Of a stretch of 64,000 bases of DNA, positions 1-10,130 are shown in pieces. A model generated the notes under the pieces. The model saw only the letters and a list, made by a program, of their open reading frames with translations. It was not told the DNA's origin and made no database searches. The translations under genes and the position numbers were made by a program. Positions within the stretch are counted from its first letter, which is position 1, and each line of letters begins with the position of its first letter. The stretch covers positions 858,501 through 922,500 of the forward strand of contig QUOL01000013.1 in NCBI GenBank assembly GCA_009761415.1. Direction: 5' to 3'. This stretch comes from Sarcomyxa edulis (lineage: Eukaryota; Basidiomycota; Agaricomycetes; Agaricales; Mycenaceae).

Positions 1-848
1 GACCTTCGTCCGACTGAAGCCGAGCATATCCGACTGCCTCTGCTACACAGCCCCATAAACCGGCAAAAAATATGCAATTATATCGATTTATGATTTCAAC
101 TCCTCGGAAACGTTTGTAGCATACACAGGTGACTTCGTTTATTCATTCCCGTTCATGTGTTCCACTGTTTTGATCCGCCTCAGGCCCCCAATCAATGGTG
201 TCTATGTCCGCATCGTTCGTCCGATCAATGACGTTCGACCGATGTGTGCATGAAGTGGAGTATCCTAATCTAATGTCTCAAGGACTGTCTTCTCACTGTT
301 CTTCTTGGCGGCGAGTATTGCACTGACATGCATCAGCTCTGGCATCTCATTTACATAATCATATTTCCGGACTTAGAGGGCTCTTTGAGAGGACTGTCTA
401 ACCTCAAATTGAGTCACTTGCAAGATGCTCCCCGTCGTCTGACTCTCTAGGATCTGCCTCTAGCGAATGCCAGTAAGTGTATACCTACATAGTTTGTGGA
501 TTCGTCGCTTAACTATTCTTAAGGACGATTATTTTTGTACCTAGATTATTCTTATAATAAACGAAGTCACCTTATACGCAGAGGGACCTCCATCGATTTA
601 TCAAGCCTCCGACATAACGTGTCAATTTCTACAAAGACTTACAACGTTTATCACGAACATCAAATTCCATGTCGCGTGAGTGGCGCTTTATAGTCCTAGC
701 CTCATGCTCACTTCCATTCCCATCGCTTCCAATGCTCACCAACAACGAACGTGCTTCAATTCCCATATGGAGGCACCTAAATTGATTATATATATACTGC
801 ACGGCGACATGACGAATGACCTCCCCGTCGAACCTTGACATTATAGTC
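1..848. other. Intergenic DNA, no gene recognised
   Basis: No reading frame here resembles a protein I know and none chains through plausible splice sites. The stretch is moderately AT-rich. Its only structure is a pair of perfect inverted 16-bp repeats (listed separately). The last 100 bases probably hold the promoter of the secreted phytase-like gene. Confidence 0.5.
128..571. repeat. Perfect 16-bp inverted repeats 412 bp apart, possible MITE
   Basis: GGTGACTTCGTTTATT at 128-143 recurs as its exact reverse complement at 556-571. An A/T pair extends each arm by one base. The arms bound about 445 bp without coding potential, the shape of a small non-autonomous DNA transposon. I cannot find a convincing target-site duplication outside the arms, so an old element with eroded flanks or a chance repeat remain possible. 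Confidence 0.35.
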
Positions 849-2769
849 ATGGGTAGGATGCTCTCTATCGCCGTTGTTGCCGCTCTTGTCTTCGGGGTCG
901 ACGCGTCGCCAGCTACAAGGAGTTTGCATGTAGCCAGAGCATCTACCACGACAGTGACCGCCAAATTAGGTGGACAGACCTATGTGAACAAGGTATACTG
1001 ACTAAATCCGGAGGCTATTTTCACGTATCTAATATGCTTTTCTCAGGGATTAGTGGCTTTCGGATTAATTCCGTCAAACTTCACTGAGTCCACTGGAGAC
1101 ACTATGGGAGGAATAGGGAGCGCCATCGCTATAAAATTTGGGACCTGGAAAGCCTCCTCTAATGGGACGTTCACCGGCACCCTCACGGTACACCCTGACC
1201 GTGGGTATAACATGTACGCACTATCTTCATCTAAACACAGCATTGGAAACAATTAATATGGCCGGTGATATCAGAATAAGCACCATCGACTATCGTTCCA
1301 GGCAGCACGACCTTGATTTCGTTTTAACACCGTATTACGGCACAAACGATCTCACTTCCGCTGCAGCCCAAGATACTCTGGCATTGAAGTATATCCAGAC
1401 GGTTATCCAACTCGACAGGGGTAACACCAATACTAGTGGACTGGATGCCCTCGCCGTTCGATCCGCAGAGAGTGGGTTCCCGCAGGTGGCGATAGCAGAT
1501 CCACAAATGCCTATAGCGGATAATGTAGAGCCACATCTGACTATTGATGCAGAAGGCATCATATCAAATGCGGACGGAACGTCAGTCACCTTCTTAGCTC
1601 TCAAGGATTGGCAGCTAATAATACATCGCTCATATAACAAACAGATATTGGGTCAGCGATGAATACGGACCGTATATTTATCTCTTCAGCGCTGATGGTC
1701 ACCTTATACAAACCATACAACCGCCTGCTGCGATTCTTCCGTTCACTTCATCTGGTATATTAAATTTTACCTCCGAGACCGACCCAGCTACAGGACGTGC
1801 GGGAAATCAAGGTACGTGTCTAAAATCATACTCGAAGTTTGTTGTCCTCACGAGCACTCTCTGTATAGGCTTCGAAGGGCTCACTCTCGATGCAACCACT
1901 AACACTTTATATGCCCTGCTCCAGTCTGCAACAATACAAGATGGTGGATCGAAGAAAAGTACTTCACGTTATACACGTCTCCTCGCTTATGATATATCCG
2001 ACATCAGCGTCCGTCCACCTCTCATCGGTGAATGGGTCGTCCCACTGCCACAGAACTCGAAAGGAAACACTCTAGCTGCAAGTGAGGTACATTTTGTCAG
2101 CCCCGGTGTATTCTTGGCTCTGGCGAGGGATGGCAATGGACGAGGAGACGATGATGATAGCTCGTCTTACAAGTGCGTGACATCTCCCTAGAAAGCCACC
2201 TCAATTGAGATCAACATATGTTATTTGACAGACAAGCCGACCTCTTTTCCATTGCCGATGCCACAGACATCCACAATACAGTCTTTGACCTCCCCACCAA
2301 TCCCATCGCGGTGAAAGGAAACTTGAACAAGACCATTACACCTGCTACGTATGTATCTTTTGTGAATTTCCTGGATAGCACGCAATTGGCTCGGTTCGGT
2401 TTGCATAACGGTAAGAACTCTTAACTCATTATGGACGGGATAAATCTGACTGTGCATATCTTAAGGGGACCCGGATGACTCGACGCTCATCGACGCAAAA
2501 TGGGAATCGCTTGCGCTTGCCCCCGTCGGTGATGCAGACTTTCCAGATGATTATTTCCTCTTTACTGCTGTACGTCTCCAGCCTTTACCATGCATTACTC
2601 ACATTTTGACCTGAATTGATACAAGTCGGATAATGATTTTATAAGCACCCAGGGTATCTTCGACGGGGTACCTTTCGATGGAGGTCTAGATGTCGATAAT
2701 CAGTTTATGGTCTTCAGAGTGACATTACCAGGCGCAACCGATAGTGTTGCTCAAGCACTGGGTATATAG
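849..2769 (+). CDS. Secreted phytase-like esterase family protein
   Basis: The product starts with a clear signal peptide (MGRMLSIAVVAALVFGVDAS). It then reads like the 'esterase-like activity of phytase' family (Pfam Phytase-like), probably a beta-propeller hydrolase. Recognisable blocks in order are GLVAFGLIPSNFTESTGDT, IDYRSRQHDLDFVLTPYYG, GLDALAVR, YWVSDEYGPYIYLFSADG, GFEGLTLDATTNTLYALLQS, LLAYDI, EWVVPLP and ASEVHFVSPGVFLALARDGNG. Exon 1 is 849-992 and exon 2 begins at 1047; further short introns follow, including one near 1216-1274 that joins HPDRGYN to the IDYRSRQHDL exon. The frame ends in VAQALGI and a stop. The ATG at 849 is chosen because it directly heads the hydrophobic core; an in-frame ATG at 816 would bury the signal peptide. 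Expected to be extracellular; the substrate cannot be told from sequence. Confidence 0.8.
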
Positions 2770-3113
2770 TATTGTTGTCCAGAGTCGAATACAATCGGAA
2801 GAGAATATCTGAAGCAGGCAATTATGTTACTTGCTGTTCACGCACGTTCCTGTCAGTCCTAAACGGCAAAAACAGGAAGATGATTATCGCGCGACTTGGC
2901 TCTTGGCTCTTTCCTCTTCTCTATTTTCTCACTGCCCGATAGATGAATCCAAGATTGGCAGAGTATGGGCGCCCGAGTTCGAGGCGTTTCTGACTGCACG
3001 TCCAAAATATTCGATCTTACTGCCATGACATATTCCGAGACGCGCCGCGCCTTGCTGCGTCCATTTCCAACTTGAAGTTCCCACCGCGATAACCGTTCCA
3101 TCTCGCGAACTGG
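2770..3113. other. Intergenic spacer between two + strand genes
   Basis: No coding exon recognised. It should contain the 3' end of the phytase-like transcript and the promoter of the Ecm14-like gene. No clear TATA box seen. Confidence 0.45.
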
Positions 3114-5081
3114 ATGGCACTCGGCGCTTTACTGGCTATATTGGCTTGGACAGCGACTTCAGTATGTGCCCTTGCAAGCCCAGATCAACAGGTCCTCAGC
3201 TTTGAGACCAATCAAACCGGCTTTCTAAGACGATTCTCTACTAGCGACTCTCGCAGCACCGATGAACTCCTCCAGCTCGCCCAGGTGATTATTGACCATG
3301 GGGATGCGATGAATATGTTCCAAAATGCTTACAAGCATTTCTGCAGAAATATGAGTTGGATGTTTGGCAAGTAGCCGCGTCGCATGTGGACATCTATTCT
3401 CCTCCACACGCGCCATTCTTACCATTCCCTCTTGTAAATCTTCCTCACTCGGAGACCAACATCTCAGTCCCCCTCACTCAGAATCGAATCGTGGGCTCAG
3501 CAGTCAATTGGAATCTAACTACCCTCGAAAATTCGACTTTCCATGCAGAATACCACCCTCTTTATGAAATCGACGAATTCATCACCCAACTTGCAGCATC
3601 ATATCCGAACGAGGCACGCATTGTGCGTCTCGGTCATACGGGAGAGGGAAGAGAGATGCTTGGGCTCACACTATCCCGATCGACCAAGTCCAAGCGGATG
3701 GACAACAACAGGAACGAGCTAAAACCCAAAGCCCATAAAATGGGATTCGTTATCACAGGAGCACAGCATGCTAGAGAGGTACTTACAAAACTCCTATGCT
3801 CGTGTCGTACACTGAAAGTCCTCCTCGACTTTAGTGGGTGGCCACTGCGACTGCGCTCTACCTAGCTCATGCAATTGTTGCCAATGCATCCGAGCCACAC
3901 TCTCTGTCTCACCTTCTCGACTTCTTTGTGAGTCATGATCTACCTGAAAGAAACCAATGTGTATATTGAGATATCCCAGGACTTCTATATCATTCCATCG
4001 CCTAACCCAGACGGCTACAGTTATACTTGGGAAGCAGATCGGTTCTGGTATGCTCCTCTTTGGTGAATATCTGTGCATTCTATAATTTTTTCGACCTGCA
4101 CAGGTATAAAAATCGAATGATTGTCGGGCCAACGGCCAAATGTGTCGGTCTTGACATGAATAGGTATGTCGTCTCGCTATACATGCAAATACGAAACTGA
4201 TGAACGTTCGTGCACCAGGAACTGGGTCCGTACACATTCCTACTGAGTCTGTATACTTTCTAACCGTCGAACACAGGGTTATAAATGGAAACGTGAGGCA
4301 GTTGGCGAGATAGCCTCGACTGACTACACCGAACTCAAGCCTAAAACCCCTACGGATCCGTGCTCCCATTGGTATCCAGGCCGTCGACCATTCGAAGCAC
4401 CAGAGGTGAATAACATCGCGAATTACATCAACACATTGCCAAACCTCGTAGCTTTCGTCGATTTGAGAAGTTACGGTCAAATGTGTATGTATATATTCTG
4501 GCTTTCAGCACTTACCTCACCTGGAACCTCGTGATTTCAACAGTGACTTCGCCATACTCTTACTCCTGTAAGAGGGTCCCGAAAGACGCAGAGGACTTAT
4601 TGGAAGCCGCTCTAGGTGGTGCTCATGCTATCAGCTTAGCACACGGGACTTCATTCATGGTACGCAGATGATCGTTCCATGCTTTGTCTTCCATTCTAAT
4701 TCATTTGTCATTCATTAGACTGGGAGTCTATGCTCCTTGCTTTACCGGTAAATTTGTTGGTTTTCTAACTCGAAGTGTCCTCTAATTCGTAGTACAGAGC
4801 GCCAGGCAACATCGTCGACTGGATGTACGCTCGTGCGGGGATAAAGTATTCTTACGCAGCGCATCTTCGTGATACCGGTACTGTGCGTGTTTTTTCTAAT
4901 TCTACCTCTATCCATAGAGAGACGGCTTCTGAACTTACTGTCGGCACAGTACGGGTTCGCTCTCCCCGCTGAATGGATTCGCCCCGTTGGGGAAGAGATG
5001 CGTAATATGGTTGACTATATTGCGAAATTCATCATCAAACATCACAGTAAGGACCTGGTGTTTAATCAAGTTGGGAGCTGA
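3114..5081 (+). CDS. ecm14: Ecm14-like M14 metallocarboxypeptidase homologue, probable pseudopeptidase
   Basis: The start encodes a signal peptide (LLAILAWTATSVCALA). A propeptide-like region (YELDVWQVAASHVDIY) is followed by an M14 carboxypeptidase fold: EYHPLYEIDEFITQLAA, LGHTGEGREMLGLTLSRS, GAQHARE+W, FYIIPSPNPDGY, YKNR, CVGLDMNRN, DPCSHWYPGRRPFEAPE, LTSPYSYSCKRVPKD, APGNIVDWMYARAGIKYSYA and YGFALPAEWIRPVGEEMRNM. Exon 1 is 3114-3284 and the first intron is 3285-3346 (phase 0); about nine more short introns follow. The zinc-binding HARE pair is kept. The position of the third zinc ligand (His196 of carboxypeptidase A) reads LRSYGQ, and the general base Glu270 reads as His in AHLRDTG. These match the Ecm14 branch, described as catalytically dead, rather than an active digestive enzyme. 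Likely vacuolar or secretory. Confidence 0.85.
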
Positions 5082-5615
5082 CATCAATGCACTCTTCCAT
5101 AGAATAAAATGGATCGGAAACAGGTTTCAATTATGGTCTACCTTCCTAAACGTTGTACTCTAATATCTGAGCCGCATTCCGAGCGCTCTTGAGTGTAATT
5201 CTATTTTGCTTTCGATATCTCGGACTTGGAAAGACTATTGCTATTGACTGAGGTCTCTAGCTAAGCTCCGGTAATAATGGGCGTAAAAAGACAGGAAGAA
5301 AAGAAAGTAATGATAGTGATACCAAAAATGTGTGGTCATGAATCATGATAAATGCTACATAGCTACATAAAGTGCACGGAAACATCTCTTGGAGATATAT
5401 AATCCGAACCTTATACATATATAAAACCATCCGTAAAAGAAAGGGAACATGCGCGGGCTGAACGGGGAAATGTAGGGGACAATGGAATGAATGAATCATG
5501 CACAGCACATGTGATGACAGAGCAAGAATTGAAAACCGTAAGTACTTATCTGCTCCAAAATCCACGACCGGATGACATTGGCATGTGTTGGTCCCGCGAT
5601 CCGGATCCATCTCAT
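5082..5615. other. Intergenic region between convergent genes
   Basis: Lies between the 3' ends of the Ecm14-like gene (+) and ATG13 (-). A-rich stretches and several AATAAA-like sites (AGAATAAAATG near 5100) fit transcript ends. No gene seen. Confidence 0.45.
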
Positions 5616-8143
5616 TTATTTGTACTGCCCACGGCTTCGTCTGCGTCCGTCATCCAACTCCATCTTCCCAATGATCTCTTCAGATCCCTGGCTGACCCCT
5701 TCGCTCACGTTCGTGCTTGTGGATCCATGTCGAGGGCGTCCACCGAAAGGGCTACCTCGTCCTCGGGCATAATCTCGATCTCTGTCTCTCGTGCCTCCCA
5801 TCGATATCCCTAAGCCCTCCAGACCATTCGAGGACTCCCTCCTTAAGACAGTCCCTCCACCTCTGCCTGATCGTGTGCTCTCATTATTATCCTCGCCTAC
5901 GCCTCGTTGCCGATCCCGATCCCTTGACCTGGCACTACCCTCTGCCTGACCCGCGGCCCCACCTCCTCCTAGACCCTCCAGACTCGCCAAGAACGCTTCA
6001 TTCATCATACGTAGTCGTTCATCAACCTCTGATTCGCTAGTCAACATCGGTCCCTGGGGCGAGCTTCCAATAACAGGCCTATTCACCGCGTCCCCACCAC
6101 GTTGTTGTTCTTCCGGTCTGTCGGCTTCAACTTTACCTTCTCCGCTCGTCGTATCTCGATCATGTGAAAGACCATGCCCTTCATCCCGTATACGCTGTTG
6201 TCCACTCAACGGCTTCCTTGAATCGATGTCTTGTACGAAGGCTGAAATATCATCATCGTCCGTATTGTTGCTGAGGAATGACGCACTCTAAAAGGATTCA
6301 CAAGGGAAGGGGTGTCAGAATAGATATTTAACAATGTCAAGCCACATGAATCAAAAAAGGAGGAACACGACAAAGAGCACAGATTGTTCATGCAAGACCT
6401 CAAGTCGCGGAAAATGTCGATAACTCCGTACGTAGGGAAGAAAGCAATGACGGATAATATCGATGACTTACTCCCACTCGTTCGCCGTCTCTGCGCTCTC
6501 CGCTGCCGGCACTGCCATCGCTGCCTGCGCCCCCAGTAGCAGCGTATCGATGGCCGAAACTGCTGGAATAACGCTTGCGGACTGGGACTGGAGCTTGAGA
6601 CCGGGACGGGTCATCGCCATCCCCGCCACCTGCTGGAGATCGTCTCTCACCTAAACTGGAGGGTGGAAACGGTGGGGATGGCCTATTTCCAATACCAATC
6701 GGGGAAGGAGGGACTCGGGAAGATGTCGGCGAAGTCTGCAACGGTCGCGATGGCAAACCCACTGTTGCGAGAGGAGAAGCTTGCCGTAAGGATGGTGAAG
6801 GCGAGTGATGAGAGGTGGCTGAGCCAGAGGAAAGAGTTGACGATTTAAAGGGATGAACTGGGTTTATACTTGGTCGACGAATAGGCAATGGTGATGGTGC
6901 AGATGGTAGATCTGCCCCTCGACCGGATCCAGTGCTTTCTTTCCTGAGACGAGCTGCTAGACCAGAAGGTGGACGCATGTCATCCCTAGACAACCCAGAA
7001 ATACTATCCTGCCGAGAGTGCGAGCTCGTGGATATTCCAGAGGCAGAGCCTCCTCCAGTGGCAGCAGCACTGGATGTATAGCGACTGATCGGTAGTGGGA
7101 CATTCCGGGGACTCACTCCCACGCCTGAGGAAGGACGAGATGGCAAGATGAATCTGTCGGCTACGGACGAAGGGGGCGACTTGGGGAGGGACGTCCGAAT
7201 AGGAAGGCTGCCTGGAGAACCGGAAATAGAGTCCCTCTGTTGATTCTTTGCTAACGTAGGCATGAACTCGGGGCCTTCGTCCAGAGACAAGAACCGGGAG
7301 GACAAGAGAGACTCCAGCTCGTCCAACTGGAAATTGGGCGAGGTCAAATATGTCGTGGAGAGTGAGAGTGTGCCCATTGGATGGGGGACGGACGGAAATT
7401 CATGAGACTGGGTTGGAAGTGGTGGTATATTAGCGGACGGAGGGGCATCTGGGTGGGCAGTGTTCAGCATGTCTCGTATGATATGAAAGAACGTGACTCA
7501 CCGAAACCCAAAATAGTGCTGGAATCATCGAGGGAATTAGAGCCTCGGACCCTTAACTGCACACTGAGGTTTCCGTTCTTCGCAACGCCAGTACGCCTAC
7601 GTAAGCGTTTGTATAGTTTCCAGGCAGGCAGTATTCGCAAGAAACTGAACAGGCTTCTGAATAAAGGTATACCATGCTTGTAGATGGTAGGAGGAGCGAC
7701 ATCGACACCGTCTTCTTCGTCAATATCACGAGGAGTAAAGGAAAGAACCCAACTCTCGAGCACGATGTGTCTTGGGGTAGGTTCTATACGAACGCGAGAT
7801 GAATCTGGAGAGAGGTATACAAGGACCTGGTTATTGGTCAACTCGGGTATCGATAATAGGACTTGGATTTCGAGAGGGGGTGGAGGAGGATACGTGGATA
7901 TGAACCTATACTTGTCGCGTACGTCTTTCGTGAACAAGTCAGAGTCGGGAGTCTCGAGGTTGAACTAGGGGGCATATCTGAGTAGCCGCGCTAAATAGAC
8001 GCTGGTAGACGTTCACTCACCCATTTGTCGGTCTTGGGCTGAACCCTGGGCTCTGTAGTAGCCCTAGCATGATTGACGACATAAAATAGTTTGGTGTAGA
8101 AATGGAAAGCTATCTGGTCGGCCTTCTGGGTTTCATTGGACAT
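5616..8143 (-). CDS. ATG13: Autophagy protein Atg13 (HORMA domain plus disordered tail)
   Basis: Atg13 is the regulatory partner of Atg1 kinase in the autophagy initiation complex. Exon 1 (8143-8021) encodes MSNETQKADQIAFHFYTKLF and the rest of the first HORMA helix. Exon 2 (7964-7502) carries PPPPPLEIQVLLSIPELTNN, LESWVLSFTPRDI, YKHGIPLFRSLFSFLRILPA and LSVQLRVRG. Exon 3 begins at 7448 (DAPPSANIPPLPTQSHEF) and runs into a long Ser/Pro-rich tail. The last exon reads SASFLSNNTDDDDISAFVQD then IDSRKPL, the usual Atg13 C-terminal acidic motif, followed by Arg/Gly/Asp-rich sequence to the stop at 5616. Length is about 740 residues. Introns follow the exon-1 Trp codon and split the codon before DAPPS; both positions recur in the chimeric paralogue at 24.1 kb. 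The 190-bp gap before the last exon may hide one more small exon. Confidence 0.9.
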
Positions 8144-10130
8144 TGGTGCCAGTGGTGAGGTTGTGGGGGTCGTATGAGGGTCGGAATTAGGCCTTGGAAA
8201 GCATTAGAATAAGAATCTAGAAGAGATATATGAAAACAACGAGGAGAAGTAGGTATAGTCTGTAGGCAGTGGTCCACAAGGGAACCGCGACAGACAAGCA
8301 GTGAAGGCTATTGCCAATTCCGTTTCCCCCTCGAGGCCCAGAGATCGACTCAACTTGTCAAAACATCCTTCTTCCCATCACTTTCAGTCACTTTGAATCA
8401 AAACATAGCCTCCATAACATCGTATACAGCTTAGGTCAACGAAAGTACAACTTGCAGTCGACAACCTCTCGTACAACCTTGATTTCGCAATTGTTCGTTC
8501 CTCACCGAGTTTCTGCACCAGAATCCTCGTCTTCGGGCTTGACTAGCTCGACTACCGCAACGTCTACGTAATCTAGCCTGAAGCTTTCCATTCGTGTCCT
8601 TGCGGATACCCAATGGAAGGAGCCCGTTCTTATCTAGCAAGTTCTAGGATAGACGAAGAATTCCTATTCGCGGTATGTGCAGCATTCCTTACATCTTCAT
8701 TCATGCTCTTTACACGGTAATTAAAAAGTCTCTGACAGTGATTGCCCCCGATAGCTACTTTTCATGAGCTCGTCGATCGTTTAGCCGCTGGCGTGAATGG
8801 CATCACTACTCTGAAGCCTTTTCACAAGGCATGCCAAAGTCTAAGCATCTGCCTAGACCCGGGTCTAAAACCCGAATCGATATAGGCAAGATAAGGCTGC
8901 TACAAGGCGAGGAGTGAGCGTGCTGATGCCACCAATTGTGCATAAGGCGTGTCAAGAACGAAATTGTGAGCACCGTGACTGCAGTCTCGATATATCAACG
9001 CCTCTTAATTACGCCTTTAGCGCTCTAGCATGTGATTCATCTTAGGATGATCCTGCAATATGAATACCATCCCAGAATAATTTCACTCAAAGTCCACTCG
9101 AATTCGCTCCGAGGCTTTTCGAGATAACTCGACGCTATTGGCTGATTATGTTGGCCTTGTTTGTTTCCAAAGCCTATTGTGTTATTTATAGATCGAGGTT
9201 GGGCTCGCAAACTCTCAAAGATGCCTGTCGAGATGAGACTTTCTGGATGTATTCTGGTATCTCAACCTCACCGGCGCCTTCGAACGTTACACCGCGGACA
9301 CGGCTCGAAAGCAGTTTCACCTCAATAACTCCGGTTCCCCTTGCGTTCCCCACGCTACTTATTGTCGCTATTTCTTATGGCTACTTCCGCAAGCTCCGCT
9401 CACATAATCGTTGAGCTTTTGCAAGTGAGCGCTGGATGTATAGATGTTCTCCAACGAGAGGATATGCTGCAGACACTGAACAAGGCAGGCTTCTCACATG
9501 TCCATATCTCCATATAGACAATCTGAGCGCTTGATTCTCTCAGAGTTCATTCCTCCGTGCGACACCACCATATACGATATCTGCGAACTGCATATCAGGT
9601 GCATTGCATGTAACGAGGTGCGTAACCTCTTCCTATAAAACATGCAACGCGCTGAAATCTTGGCGTTCCCCTCTAGGTCCGTGGAAGCGGACCCTTATTG
9701 GGCTTTTCAACAAATACAATGTCAAGTTAGTTGATGCAGAAGCTTGGTAAGACACGTCAAGATATTGTGAACGTGCGTAGAGTATGACACTGTCTATCGA
9801 CCTCTGCAATATTCTATGATACCAGTCTACGATCTTTAAACAACTTTCGGACGGTCAGAAACTCGAAGTCAGGTTCGCGGTATTGTATGGAGCTAAAGTT
9901 GACGACAAACACATAACCGTCGGATGCGGTTGGTCAAGTTGGGATGCTTATGTACTTACATGGCAAGTACATATCACCAGGGTACATAGGTGTTTGTAAA
10001 TCTTCTCAGTAAAAGTAGTAGATAACCGATCACGTACACATCAACTATGAGTCGACCACTTCAAAATTCAGAGAAGCCTTCTTCCTGCGAGAACGTGCTC
10101 TGAAAATGAACCCTAGATGATTCAAGGTGC
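8144..10130. other. Long intergenic region, no gene recognised
   Basis: No frame on either strand links into a recognisable protein. The longest open stretches (8311-8571 +, 9148-9414 +, 8431-8640 -) have neither family resemblance nor extendable splice structure. Local structure includes a 14-bp perfect palindrome TAGACCCGGGTCTA near 8854 and a 9-bp inverted repeat TATGTACTT/AAGTACATA near 9948. The left end should hold the ATG13 promoter. Confidence 0.45.

Noticed and set aside
8311..8571. 86-codon open frame (+) as a small gene
   Set aside because: No recognisable domain, overlapping open frames on the other strand, no splice partners.
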